A stretch of 40,808 nucleotides of DNA, from assembly GCA_903842235.1 (NCBI GenBank), contig CAIMLG010000196.1:1-40808 (forward strand), given 5' to 3'. This stretch comes from an uncultured Verrucomicrobia subdivision 3 bacterium (lineage in GTDB: Bacteria; Verrucomicrobiota; Verrucomicrobiia; Limisphaerales; UBA11358). Made by a program: the position numbers and the translations under genes. Position 1 is the first letter of the stretch. Each line of letters begins with the position of its first letter. Below are positions 32,820 to 40,389 of the stretch, one piece after another. The notes beneath the pieces were generated by a model. The model saw only the letters and a list, made by a program, of their open reading frames with translations. It did not search any database and was not told the origin of the DNA.

Positions 32820-32876
32820 GGTGGCAGCAGTTTCGCCCTTTGGCGGCAATCGTCAAATTTAATCAAACTGGTGGAA

Positions 32877-32951
32877 TGGTGCGCGCTGCAGGTTTCGAAC
32901 CTGCGACCCCTACCGTGTGAAGGTAATGCTCTACCACTGAGCTAAGCGCGC
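32877..32951 (-). tRNA. tRNA-Val (anticodon CAC)
   Basis: This is a 75-base cloverleaf: acceptor GCGCGCT (5' at 32951) pairs with AGCGCGC, followed by discriminator A and an encoded CCA. The anticodon loop TTCACAC gives CAC, and the T-arm reads GCAGGTTCGAAACCTGC. It lies between tsf and the coiled-coil gene on the same strand. Confidence 0.95.
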
Positions 32952-33065
32952 TACCGGTGCGACGGCGGGAGAGCATACGGAAATTTACCCGCATGGCAAT
33001 CTTTATTGGCTCGCAGTGCGTGCAAATTTGCTCGCAAAACGTGCGCCCGATCATCCTATCAAATA

Positions 33066-33095
33066 GCAAAAAGGCGTCCGTTGCCGGACGCCTTT
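33066..33095 (-). terminator. Rho-independent terminator after tsf
   Basis: On the minus strand AAAGGCGTCCG (33095-33085) and CGGACGCCTTT (33080-33070) form a perfect 11-bp stem with a 4-base loop, followed by a T-run (TTTTT). It begins 20 bases past the tsf stop. Confidence 0.92.
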
Positions 33096-33114
33096 CGAAT
33101 TAGCGAAGGAATCT

Positions 33115-33960
33115 TTAAGCGGCCGTTTCGCCGACCTGAAAGCGGACGAAGCGGCGGATGGTGATTTCATCACCGAGCTGCTTACCGATCTGCGCAACGT
33201 GCTCCTTGACGCTGACTTCGGAATTGCGCTTCACGAAGCCCTGATCCACGAGGCAATAGGTCTGGAAGAATTTGTCCAACACCCCCTGGAGAATTTTCTC
33301 CATGGCCGCCGCCGGCTTGCCCTTCAAACGGTCGGAGTTGGCGGCGATTTCGCGCTCCTTGGCAATGACTTCGGGCGCGACACTTTCGCGAGAAACCACC
33401 TGCGGGAATCCGGCGGCGATTTGCAGGGTGATGTCTTTCACCAATTGCTTGAATTCGTCCTTGGCGATGGTCTCAGCCTTGCCAGCACCCACTTCAACCA
33501 GCACGCCCACTTTGGCGCCGGTGTGAATGTAAGCGGCCACGAGGCCATGGCCGGAAACATCCAACTTGGCGTGGCGGGTGATTTTGATGTTTTCGCCCAT
33601 CTTGCTGACAGCGCCTTGACGGTCGGCTTCGAGGTCGGCGGCGGGATTAGAGGCGACTTTCTTGGCAAGTTCGTCAGCGAAGGTGCGGAAGGCTTCGTTG
33701 CGGGCCACGAAATCGGTTTCGCAGTTTACTTCGAGCAGCAAACCGGATTGGCCCCCGGGGGCGACGTATTGGGCAATGACGCCTTCATTCGCGGCGCGGG
33801 TCGCTTTTTTGGCGGCGCTGGCGGCCCCGGACTTGCGGAGCAAATCCACAGCGGCGTTGATATCGCCCTGCGCTTCGACGAGGGCTTTTTTGCATTCCAT
33901 CATGCCAACGCCCGTCATTTCACGGAGCTTGGCGACATTGGCGGCAGTAATTTCAGCCAT
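33115..33960 (-). CDS. tsf: Elongation factor Ts
   Basis: EF-Ts is the nucleotide exchange factor of EF-Tu. The protein has 281 residues. The N-terminal UBA-like module M-A-E-I-T-A-A-N-V-A-K-L-R-E-M-T-G-V-G-M-M-E-C-K-K-A-L is followed by the core with N-C-E-T-D-F-V-A-R-N, the hallmark that contacts EF-Tu. The C-terminal module reads D-E-I-T-I-R-R-F-V-R-F. The ATG at 33960 is 87 bases after the rpsB stop, with a hairpin and T-runs between the two genes. It is terminated at 33066-33095. Confidence 0.97.
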   Translation of the reverse strand: MAEITAANVAKLREMTGVGMMECKKALVEAQGDINAAVDLLRKSGAASAAKKATRAANEGVIAQYVAPGGQSGLLLEVNCETDFVARNEAFRTFADELAKKVASNPAADLEADRQGAVSKMGENIKITRHAKLDVSGHGLVAAYIHTGAKVGVLVEVGAGKAETIAKDEFKQLVKDITLQIAAGFPQVVSRESVAPEVIAKEREIAANSDRLKGKPAAAMEKILQGVLDKFFQTYCLVDQGFVKRNSEVSVKEHVAQIGKQLGDEITIRRFVRFQVGETAA

Positions 33961-33992
33961 AATAAAATTCGTTGCAGGTTATCTGTTAAAAA

Positions 33993-34033
33993 TTAAAAAT
34001 TCCCGGCGGACGGAAGGGTTTTCCGCCCGCCGG
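33993..34033 (-). terminator. Terminator-like hairpin between rpsB and tsf (possible attenuator)
   Basis: On the minus strand CCGGCGGGCGG (34033-34023) and CCGTCCGCCGG (34013-34003) form an 11-bp stem with one mismatch and a 9-base loop, followed by GAATTTTTAATTTTTAA. It starts 15 bases past the rpsB stop. Partial termination here would make tsf expression lower than rpsB, as known for the E. coli rpsB-tsf operon. Confidence 0.65.
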
Positions 34034-34047
34034 AAGAAAACGCTTAC

Positions 34048-34818
34048 CTAAGCAACCGCCGGAGCTTCCGCAGGGGCGGCGGCTTCGACTGCCGCCGGAG
34101 CCTCTTCATTCACGCGGCGGGATTTTTTGGATTCAAATTCCGCCCGCGCCTGAGTGATGGCTTGCGACACCGCCCCGAGAAGGAGGCGAACCGAGCGAAT
34201 GGCGTCATCGTTCGCAGCAATTGGATAAGCGGCGTCTTCGGGATCGCTGTTGGTATCCACCAGCGCGACGACCGGCACCCCGAGCTTCCTGGCTTCGGCA
34301 ACGGCGTTATGTTCGCGCTTCACGTCCACGACAAAGAGCGCGGCGGGCAGCTTGTCCATTTCCCGGAGGCCATCAAAATATTTGAACAACCGCGCGCCTT
34401 CGCGGCGGATGGCGGCCTGCTCCTGCTTGCCATAATTGGCGAGCGTGCCATCGGTTTCCCAACGCTCAATTTCCTTGAGGCGTTTGATGGAGGTTTTCAC
34501 CGTCTGAAAATTGGTCATGGTGCCGCCGAGCCAACGTTCGACGACGAACATCTGGCCGGTTTCCTTGGCCGTTTCTTTGACGCAAATCTGGGCGTGCTTC
34601 TTGGTGCCAACGAAGAGGACTTTGCCGCCCTTGCGGACGGTGGCGGTGAGAAAATCCAAGGCGGCCTGCAGCTGTAGCTCAGTCTTGCTCAGATCAATGA
34701 TATGAATGCCGTTGCGCGCGTCGAAAATGAAGGGTTTCATCTTCGGGTTCCAGCGCTTGGTATGCTGGCCGAAATGGACGCCGGCTTCCAACAGTTCTTT
34801 TACTCCGATAGTGCTCAC
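34048..34818 (-). CDS. rpsB: 30S ribosomal protein S2
   Basis: S2 is a late-binding 30S protein. The protein has 256 residues. Stretches such as L-L-E-A-G-V-H-F-G-Q-H-T-K-R-W-N-P-K-M, F-V-G-T-K-K, V-E-R-W-L-G-G-T-M-T-N and V-D-T-N-S-D-P are family hallmarks. The C-terminus carries a low-complexity tail (A-P-A-A-V-E-A-A-A-P-A-E-A), an extension seen in several phyla. The ATG at 34818 follows a leader of about 140 bases from the promoter at 34968-34995, long enough for autoregulation by S2 (inference). tsf follows. Confidence 0.97.
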   Translation of the reverse strand: MSTIGVKELLEAGVHFGQHTKRWNPKMKPFIFDARNGIHIIDLSKTELQLQAALDFLTATVRKGGKVLFVGTKKHAQICVKETAKETGQMFVVERWLGGTMTNFQTVKTSIKRLKEIERWETDGTLANYGKQEQAAIRREGARLFKYFDGLREMDKLPAALFVVDVKREHNAVAEARKLGVPVVALVDTNSDPEDAAYPIAANDDAIRSVRLLLGAVSQAITQARAEFESKKSRRVNEEAPAAVEAAAPAEAPAVA

Positions 34819-34967
34819 AATTTTCCTTTGGTTAAAACCCCAATTTTTCGAGGCATCCCGCGGAACACGGGATTATGGTTTGGTGTTGTTATGGCCGCCC
34901 GCCTTCACACGAAGGTGGATTTAGGCCGTTTTCCCTGCGATTTTTCAATTCCCGCAGCGAGTGGTCT

Positions 34968-34995
34968 ATCATAGCGGAGAACCGGACGCTGGCAA
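34968..34995 (-). promoter_or_regulatory. Sigma70-type promoter of rpsB-tsf
   Basis: On the minus strand TTGCCA (34995-34990), a 16-base spacer and TATGAT (34973-34968) give a predicted start near 34961. The DNA further upstream (35045-35095) is very A/T-rich, like an UP element, and is shared with the divergent cytochrome gene cluster, whose own promoter could use TTGACA near 35089 but has a poor -10 match. Confidence 0.6.
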
Positions 34996-35150
34996 TCCCA
35001 ATTTCACAGCCGCTTATTCCCGTTTTTGGCCTTCCGAAAACGAGGCGCAGTAAACATGTTAATCTTAATTGTAATATTATTTGACAATCAATGGTTGGTC
35101 GCAGATGGTTCGCTACGTCTCTGGCAAACCCATATCCACCTATGACTAAT

Positions 35151-35480
35151 ATGAAAACCTCCCGGTTCTTCCGAACATCTTTCACCCGCGCGACGGCCCG
35201 GTTCGCACTGGCCGTGATTCTGGCCGGCGGGTTTGCCGCCACGCTCGCGGCCGCCGACCCCACGGCAGCCACCGATAAAACCGGGCCCGTGAAAAAGAAA
35301 CTGACCGGGGCGGAGCTTTACGTCATTCATTGCAACCGCTGCCATCAGGAGCGCTATCCCACCGAATTCAACTCCGCCCAGTGGCAGACGCTAATGACCC
35401 ACATGCGAGTGCGGGCCAACCTGCCGGCGAAGCAGGCCAAGGAAGTCCTAAAATACATGAAAGAGGAGGCAGGCAAGTAA
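35151..35480 (+). CDS. Small monoheme cytochrome c
   Basis: The 109-residue exported protein has a signal peptide (about 1-35, ending L-A-A-A) and one heme motif, C61-N-R-C64-H65, followed by Met candidates at 82 and 85 for the sixth iron ligand. The sequence E-L-Y-V-I-H-C-N-R-C-H and the C-terminal A-K-E-V-L-K-Y-M-K fit small periplasmic electron carriers. The start could also be the ATG at 35142. It opens a four-gene plus-strand cluster: cytochrome, porin, cytochrome, diheme cytochrome. No Shine-Dalgarno sequence is evident. Confidence 0.85.
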   Translation: MKTSRFFRTSFTRATARFALAVILAGGFAATLAAADPTAATDKTGPVKKKLTGAELYVIHCNRCHQERYPTEFNSAQWQTLMTHMRVRANLPAKQAKEVLKYMKEEAGK

Positions 35481-35502
35481 ACCCGGCGGTTAACCAAACT
35501 TT

Positions 35503-36882
35503 ATGAAAATCAATTTTAGTTCCCGCCGGCTTGGCACCGCCGCCGCCAGCTGTGTCCTGGGCCTCGCCTTTGCGCCGCACACCTCGGCCGCGGTCAGTGA
35601 TGAGGATTTTAACACGCTCAAGGACATGGTGCAGAAGCTCCAGCAGTCCCATGAGCAAGATCAGCAGCAGATTCAAAAACTGCAAACGCAGTTGGGCGAC
35701 ACGCAGACTCAGGTGCAAAAAACCGATGCCACTGTGCAGGCACAGTCCACCTCGGCCATCCGCGATGCCCTGCACAACTTCACCATGGTGGGCGATGCGG
35801 AAATCCAATTTGCTAAGACGCTGCGCGGCGCAGACGATTCCAACGGCAACCCTCACCGCAGCGGCTTTCTGCTGGCGGACTTTGCGCCGATTTTCCTCTA
35901 TCGAGCGAACGACAACATTTTGTTCGAGGCCGGCTTTGACATCATGCTGAATAACGGGCAGGCGAACGGGACCTTGCTCAACAGCGAGACGAGCTACACC
36001 CACGACAGCGGCAGTTCCACCTCGGTGAGCGTGAGTTTCGCCCAGTTGGATTACCTGATTAACGATTACATCACTTTTGTCGGCGGCTACATGCTCCTGC
36101 CCTTGGGCACCTACAGCGAACGCAGTGCCGGCTTCCTGAACAAGATGCCGGATGGCCCGCTGGGGCGGGAATTTCTGCCGGGCGCGGGGGCGGGCGTGCA
36201 ACTGCGCGGGGCGATTCCGATCGGCGACTCCGGCCAGATGCTCACCTATGCCGTTTATGGTGCCAATGGCCCCAGCTCCGTGGATGGTTCCGGCAACGCT
36301 TATACGCTGGATAGCAACGGCAATCAAATTCACAATCTGGATCTCGGTGGCAACGTGGGCCTGATGTCGGATGGGTCCATTGGCAACATGCACACGGCCC
36401 CCAGCGGCGGCGGCCGCCTCGGCTGGTTTATCCCGTGGGGCGGAGCGCACCAGGATTTGGAAATCGGCGTGTCCGGCCAGACTGGCGTGTGGGATGACGC
36501 CGGCAATCATTACTGGACCGCCGGCGTGCTGGATGCCGCATTGCACGTCGGCCCCAGCTTTGAACTCAAGGGGGAATTCATCAATTCCTGGTATAACACC
36601 GTGGACGTGGGCCGGGTGCATCCCTGGGCGGTCTGGGCTCAGGCGGGCTATAAACTGGCCGGGCTGAATCTGGATCTGCCAGTCATCAGCGACATCGAAC
36701 TGGTCGGCCGCTTTGACAAGGAAAATGACGGCTTAGGCACCCACATCCAGCGTTACACCGTTGGCTATGTTTATTACCTGACCAACACGCTGCTCTTCGA
36801 GGGCGATTACGAATGGCTGCACAGCAATGACGCCAGCGTGCCGGCCAGCCAACTCATTTTGCAACTCTCCTACGGATTCTAA
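35503..36882 (+). CDS. Outer-membrane porin with N-terminal coiled coil
   Basis: The 459-residue protein has a signal peptide ending A-P-H-T-S-A-A (about 30), a coiled coil at about 35-80 (Q-K-L-Q-Q-S-H-E-Q-D-Q-Q-Q-I-Q-K-L), and then long alternating beta segments consistent with a barrel, ending in the C-terminal phenylalanine (L-S-Y-G-F) used for insertion by the Bam complex. The barrel type is unassigned; substrate is unknown. It lies 22 bases after one cytochrome gene and 19 bases before the next, which suggests a co-transcribed porin-cytochrome unit. The coiled coil could contact peptidoglycan or periplasmic partners, as in some porins (inference). Confidence 0.85.
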   Translation: MKINFSSRRLGTAAASCVLGLAFAPHTSAAVSDEDFNTLKDMVQKLQQSHEQDQQQIQKLQTQLGDTQTQVQKTDATVQAQSTSAIRDALHNFTMVGDAEIQFAKTLRGADDSNGNPHRSGFLLADFAPIFLYRANDNILFEAGFDIMLNNGQANGTLLNSETSYTHDSGSSTSVSVSFAQLDYLINDYITFVGGYMLLPLGTYSERSAGFLNKMPDGPLGREFLPGAGAGVQLRGAIPIGDSGQMLTYAVYGANGPSSVDGSGNAYTLDSNGNQIHNLDLGGNVGLMSDGSIGNMHTAPSGGGRLGWFIPWGGAHQDLEIGVSGQTGVWDDAGNHYWTAGVLDAALHVGPSFELKGEFINSWYNTVDVGRVHPWAVWAQAGYKLAGLNLDLPVISDIELVGRFDKENDGLGTHIQRYTVGYVYYLTNTLLFEGDYEWLHSNDASVPASQLILQLSYGF

Positions 36883-36901
36883 AACACCAACCCTCAAGCT
36901 C

Positions 36902-37375
36902 ATGAAAACGTTCTGCTTCATTTCTCCCCGGTGGTTCGGCGTAGCCGCCCTAGCTCTGGCGGCGGCCGGCACCTTGCTCGCCGACGACACGCTGGATGCC
37001 GCCACCAAGGCCCGCCTGGAGGCGTTTGAAAAAGGCCCCGCCACCATTGACATCACCAAGTATCCGGAGGCGCTGAAGGAAAACTACGACCTGTTCAGCC
37101 AGAAATGCACGCAATGCCACAAACTCAGCCGGCCCATCAACTCGGATTACGTCCTGCCCGACGAATGGTCGCGCTACGTCAAGCGCATGATGCACAAGCC
37201 CGGCTCCGGCATTTCCAGTTCCGACGGCAAAAAAATCTACGAGTTCCTTGTCTATGATTCGGCCGTTCGCAAAAAAGCGATGCTCGACGACAAACTTGCC
37301 AAGGCCACGGCTGAAGATAAGGCCACCGCCGAAGCCGCCATCAAAAAAGTCCGCGATCAATACGACGGAAAATAA
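36902..37375 (+). CDS. Monoheme cytochrome c
   Basis: The protein has 157 residues with a signal peptide (about 1-27, G-T-L-L-A-D). A single heme motif C69-T-Q-C72-H73 is present, and M96 or M97 in K-R-M-M-H-K-P can serve as the distal ligand. The region F-S-Q-K-C-T-Q-C-H-K-L...W-S-R-Y-V-K-R-M resembles the first small cytochrome of the cluster (35151), suggesting duplication and divergence. The C-terminal 40 residues are a charged Lys/Ala/Asp-rich helix (A-T-A-E-D-K-A-T-A-E-A-A-I-K-K), not seen in most small cytochromes. The ATG at 36902 gives the clean signal peptide. Confidence 0.88.
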   Translation: MKTFCFISPRWFGVAALALAAAGTLLADDTLDAATKARLEAFEKGPATIDITKYPEALKENYDLFSQKCTQCHKLSRPINSDYVLPDEWSRYVKRMMHKPGSGISSSDGKKIYEFLVYDSAVRKKAMLDDKLAKATAEDKATAEAAIKKVRDQYDGK

Positions 37376-37423
37376 TGCAGATCGCCGCCAATTATTCCCG
37401 TTTTGGCCGCCGCGCGGCCCGCC

Positions 37424-38338
37424 ATGAATGACGCGCCGAACTGTCACCGTTCGCTCGACCGGGAACCCACCGCCGCGAACGCTCCGGTTCCGATTTGGCT
37501 GATTGTCTTCACCCTCGTGCTGGGGTTTCTCGGCGCGGTGTATTTCGATCACCACAGTGGCGGGGGCGATGCCAAAGTGTATGCGCCCTACAATTCCGCC
37601 ACCGAGTTGGCCGCCGTTCAGCCAAAAGACGCCGGGGCCGCGCTGGCGGCACATGGGAAATCAGTTTACGAAAACGTCTGCGGCATTTGTCACGGCAGCG
37701 ACGGCCTTGGCAAACCCGGCCAGGCCCCGCCGCTCGCCGCCTCCGAATGGGTGGCCAAAGATTTAACCACGCTCGCCCGGGTGCCGCTCGCCGGACTCAA
37801 CGGCCCGATTCAAGTGGCCGGCAAGGAATGGAATCTCGCCATGGCCCCAATGGGCGCGGGCTTGTCCGACGCCGATCTGGCCGCTGTCCTGACCTACCTC
37901 CGCACCGCTTGGGGCAACCAAAGCAGCGCCGTTTCGGAAGCGGACATGAAGGCCGCCCGCGCCGCCATCAGCGGCAATGCCCCCTCCGCCGCCGCCCTGG
38001 CCAAAATGACACCGGGAGAACGCGGCCATGAGGTATTCAAGAAATATGGCTGCTTTCAATGCCACGGCCCGGAGGGCAAGGGCGGCGTGACCAATCCCAA
38101 CGCCAAGACGGCGGAACTGGTTCCGAGCCTGATTTACGTTGCCGACGGCTACAACCAGGCGGAACTCATCGCCTTCATCAGTCGGGGCGAACGCGTCATC
38201 CCGCGCCTCAATCCCAACGGCCCGGAGCCGCCGCACTTCATGCCAAAATGGAATGGCATCGTCACCACCAACGAACTCAGCGACCTGGCCGAGTTTCTGT
38301 TCAGCCTGAAGCCCAAGGGCGAGAAGCTGGATTTCTAA
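37424..38338 (+). CDS. Membrane-anchored diheme cytochrome c
   Basis: This is a 304-residue protein. A single hydrophobic helix at about 22-40 (P-V-P-I-W-L-I-V-F-T-L-V-L) anchors it with the bulk in the periplasm. Two class I cytochrome c domains follow, with C86-G-I-C89-H90 and C210-F-Q-C213-H214. Such anchored dihemes resemble CcoP- or quinol-oxidase-linked subunits and could pass electrons between a membrane complex and the soluble cytochromes 35151 and 36902 (inference). The ATG at 37424 is chosen; 48 bases separate it from the previous gene. Its stop overlaps the mqnD stop on the other strand. Confidence 0.88.
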   Translation: MNDAPNCHRSLDREPTAANAPVPIWLIVFTLVLGFLGAVYFDHHSGGGDAKVYAPYNSATELAAVQPKDAGAALAAHGKSVYENVCGICHGSDGLGKPGQAPPLAASEWVAKDLTTLARVPLAGLNGPIQVAGKEWNLAMAPMGAGLSDADLAAVLTYLRTAWGNQSSAVSEADMKAARAAISGNAPSAAALAKMTPGERGHEVFKKYGCFQCHGPEGKGGVTNPNAKTAELVPSLIYVADGYNQAELIAFISRGERVIPRLNPNGPEPPHFMPKWNGIVTTNELSDLAEFLFSLKPKGEKLDF

Positions 38339-39186
38339 ACCACAAACTCCAGTTCCTGCCGGTGCGGAATGAGGCCGCGCTCAAAGGCCTGGCCGAGAAA
38401 CCGGCGGATGGATTCCCGGCCCTGGTCGCCGTAATCCAGCGTCCAGTGGTTGACATACATGCCGACGAATTTATCGGCGAGGTCGCGGCCCATGTCGCGG
38501 GCATATTGCAGCGCGTGTTGCACGGCTTCCGGCCGATGATCGAGGCTGAACTGGATGCTCGCCGTAAGCGTGTCGGAAATCTGTTTGCGCACTGCCGGGG
38601 CAAAGCGCTTGTGGATGACATTGCCCCCGAGCGGCAGCGGCAGTCCTTCGTTCTGCGTCCCCCACCAAGCGCCCAGATCTTCGCAGACCACGAGCCCTTG
38701 GTTTTGGTAAGTGAGCTGGCCTTCGTGGATGATCAGCCCGATTTCCGCCGCGCCACTCTTCACGGCGGCGAAAATCTGGTCGAACGGCACGACCACGTAA
38801 TTGAATTCCTTCGCCGGTTTGCCCAGCCAGAGTTGCAACGCCAGAAACGCGCTGGTCATGGTGCCGGGCACGGCGATTCTCTTTTTGGCGATTTCTTCGC
38901 GGGAAAATTTCTGCTTGGCCACAAGCATCGGGCCGTAGCCGTCGCCCATGCTCGCCCCGCTGGGCAGGAGCGCATATTTATCGGACACGTAAGCGTAGGC
39001 GTGGATGCTGACGGCGGTAATGTCCAATTCGCCGCGCGTGGCCCGCTCGTTGAGCGTCTGAATATCCTGCAAAATATGCGTGAACCGAAAGCCCTGCGTC
39101 GGGATCAAGTCCTTCGCCAAGGCGTAAAACATAAAGGCGTCATCTGGATCCGGCGAGTGGCCCAGCGTCAAATTCGTCGTTTGCAT
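38335..39186 (-). CDS. mqnD: 1,4-dihydroxy-6-naphthoate synthase MqnD
   Basis: MqnD acts in the futalosine route to menaquinone, forming 1,4-dihydroxy-6-naphthoate from cyclic de-hypoxanthine futalosine. The protein has 283 residues with the periplasmic-binding-protein-like fold. The hallmark start T-L-G-H-S-P-D-P-D-D-A-F-M-F-Y-A-L is present, and D-I-T-A-V-S-I-H-A-Y-A-Y and I-H-E-G-Q-L-T follow at the expected places. Menaquinone is therefore the likely respiratory quinone, which fits the neighbouring cytochromes. The ATG at 39186 is preferred over a GTG one codon earlier. No other mqn gene is in the window. Convergent with the diheme cytochrome; the two stops share bases (CTAA). Confidence 0.93.
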   Translation of the reverse strand: MQTTNLTLGHSPDPDDAFMFYALAKDLIPTQGFRFTHILQDIQTLNERATRGELDITAVSIHAYAYVSDKYALLPSGASMGDGYGPMLVAKQKFSREEIAKKRIAVPGTMTSAFLALQLWLGKPAKEFNYVVVPFDQIFAAVKSGAAEIGLIIHEGQLTYQNQGLVVCEDLGAWWGTQNEGLPLPLGGNVIHKRFAPAVRKQISDTLTASIQFSLDHRPEAVQHALQYARDMGRDLADKFVGMYVNHWTLDYGDQGRESIRRFLGQAFERGLIPHRQELEFVV

Positions 39187-39455
39187 CACGGAAAATTAAA
39201 CGACGACCCCCACGGTGTCACGACGAGAAGCAGGACATAAAGGCCGCTTTTTGAAAAGCCCACACCAAGACCCCTTGGTTTGCGGCTGCCAATCCCTGCC
39301 GCCGCCACGAATGAAGTTCAAACTTTCAATGCCGACAAATTATGTTTAGGGTTGCCAGCGTGTCTCGTGCGGCTGGAGTTTAGAAAGCTGGGCAAGCCGG
39401 AGCCGAAAGGCAATCCTACCGATTAGAGTCACAATCGCCTAGAAAATGGGCCTAT

Positions 39456-39496
39456 GCTCCCATAGCTCAAATGGATAGAGCAGCGGTTTCCTAAAT
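39456..39496 (+). pseudogene. 5' half of tRNA-Arg(CCU), broken at the anticodon loop
   Basis: GCTCCCA, the D-arm GCTC...GAGC, the 5' anticodon strand GCGGT and the loop TTCCTAA are all intact, giving anticodon CCT. After this the sequence turns to ATCTATGCAAGC instead of the pairing ACCGC, variable loop and T-arm. Bases from the D-loop on differ from the intact copy at 39705-39781, so it is a distinct gene fragment. The break point in the anticodon loop suits a tRNA attachment site. The 269 bases before it (39187-39455) show no gene. Confidence 0.75.
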
Positions 39497-39643
39497 CTAT
39501 GCAAGCACTTTTTTTGAATTTTTGCTTTGATTGGTTTTCGTATTTTCTCATTGATTCTATTGACTGATTTTCGTTTCCGTCGGCAGTTTTCAAAGCCCGA
39601 CCTTTGGTTGTTTTTGGTTCTAATTTGTTCTAAAAACTCAATA

Positions 39644-39667
39644 TGGTATCAAATGCGGTATCAGATT
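39644..39667 (+). repeat. Two-copy GGTATCA direct repeat, 12-bp period
   Basis: GGTATCA occurs at 39645-39651 and 39657-39663 within the units TGGTATCAAATG and CGGTATCAGATT. The spacing is near one helical turn, so bound proteins would sit on one face of the DNA. It lies in the AT-rich stretch between the broken and the intact tRNA-Arg and could be an integrase arm site or a regulator site. Confidence 0.35.
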
Positions 39668-39704
39668 TGAGGCTCGGAATTTGAAGGAAAACAACGGAGA
39701 AAAG

Positions 39705-39781
39705 TGGTGCTCCCGCCCGGAATCGAACCGGGATTTGCCATTTAGGAAACGGCCGCTCTGATCCATTTGAGCTACGGGAGC
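39705..39781 (-). tRNA. tRNA-Arg (anticodon CCU), intact
   Basis: This 77-base tRNA has acceptor GCTCCCG (5' at 39781) paired with CGGGAGC, discriminator A and an encoded CCA at 39707-39705. The anticodon stem GCCGT/ATGGC closes loop TTCCTAA with anticodon CCT. The T-arm reads CCCGGTTCGATTCCGGG. It points toward the broken tRNA-Arg half and shares its anticodon. It probably supplies the function lost in that copy (inference). Confidence 0.93.
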
Positions 39782-39901
39782 AACTGGCGCAGGGCAAAAT
39801 AACTGGGTTTCCGCTTCCTTACAAGCATCGGTGTGGATCGCTTTTCTAAATCAGCTTGCATTGACATCATTCTGACTTCATGCACCCTACCATGGTTTTA
39901 T

Positions 39902-40363
39902 ATGCCTCAAATCAGTATCGAACGTGAATATATCGAATACATGAACCTTATGGCTAAGGTTCAAAAGCATGATTTAGAGCTTAGTCCGAAAGGTGACCAC
40001 GTTTTCAAAAACACATGGCTTTGTGCTGCCGCTCACTTCTGGAGCCAACTTAAACAGGTGCTTGCGATTGATTCAGAGGCTGAGAGAGCGGTTTGCATTA
40101 AAAAAATTGGTCAAGAAATTGAGAATTCAGGCGCATCGCAAAAACTTCAAGAATTTCACAAGACTTGTTTTCCCGACGTGCCAGTGTCCTTTTTGGCTGC
40201 TACATGGACATGTTCAGGGCGTGCTATGGCTGGTATCGGCCTTCCGATACTACAACTGCCTCCAAGTAAAAAGCGAAAGATGCTGTGGCGTGGTGTTGAT
40301 TTGGAACTTCTTAAACTGAAGACACTCTGGATGGTGCCTATTGGCGATCCCAATGACAACTGA
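39902..40363 (+). CDS. Uncharacterised protein in the island
   Basis: I do not recognise this 153-residue protein. It is soluble, without signal peptide or membrane helix, with several cysteines and histidines (L-C-A-A-A-H-F-W, H-K-T-C-F-P-D, T-W-T-C-S-G-R) that form no known motif. Codon use and composition are more AT-rich than the core genes to the left, consistent with foreign origin. The ATG at 39902 is preferred over a start at 39833. It lies just inside the putative tRNA-Arg island, between the intact tRNA-Arg and the IS-interrupted gene. Confidence 0.55.
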   Translation: MPQISIEREYIEYMNLMAKVQKHDLELSPKGDHVFKNTWLCAAAHFWSQLKQVLAIDSEAERAVCIKKIGQEIENSGASQKLQEFHKTCFPDVPVSFLAATWTCSGRAMAGIGLPILQLPPSKKRKMLWRGVDLELLKLKTLWMVPIGDPNDN

Positions 40364-40389
40364 TGCACTTTGATAAATACATTCTTCTG

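Noticed and set aside
35368-36621. Minus-strand open frame opposite the porin
   Set aside because: His/Ala/Gly-rich shadow frame; the porin frame has signal peptide, coiled coil and terminal Phe.
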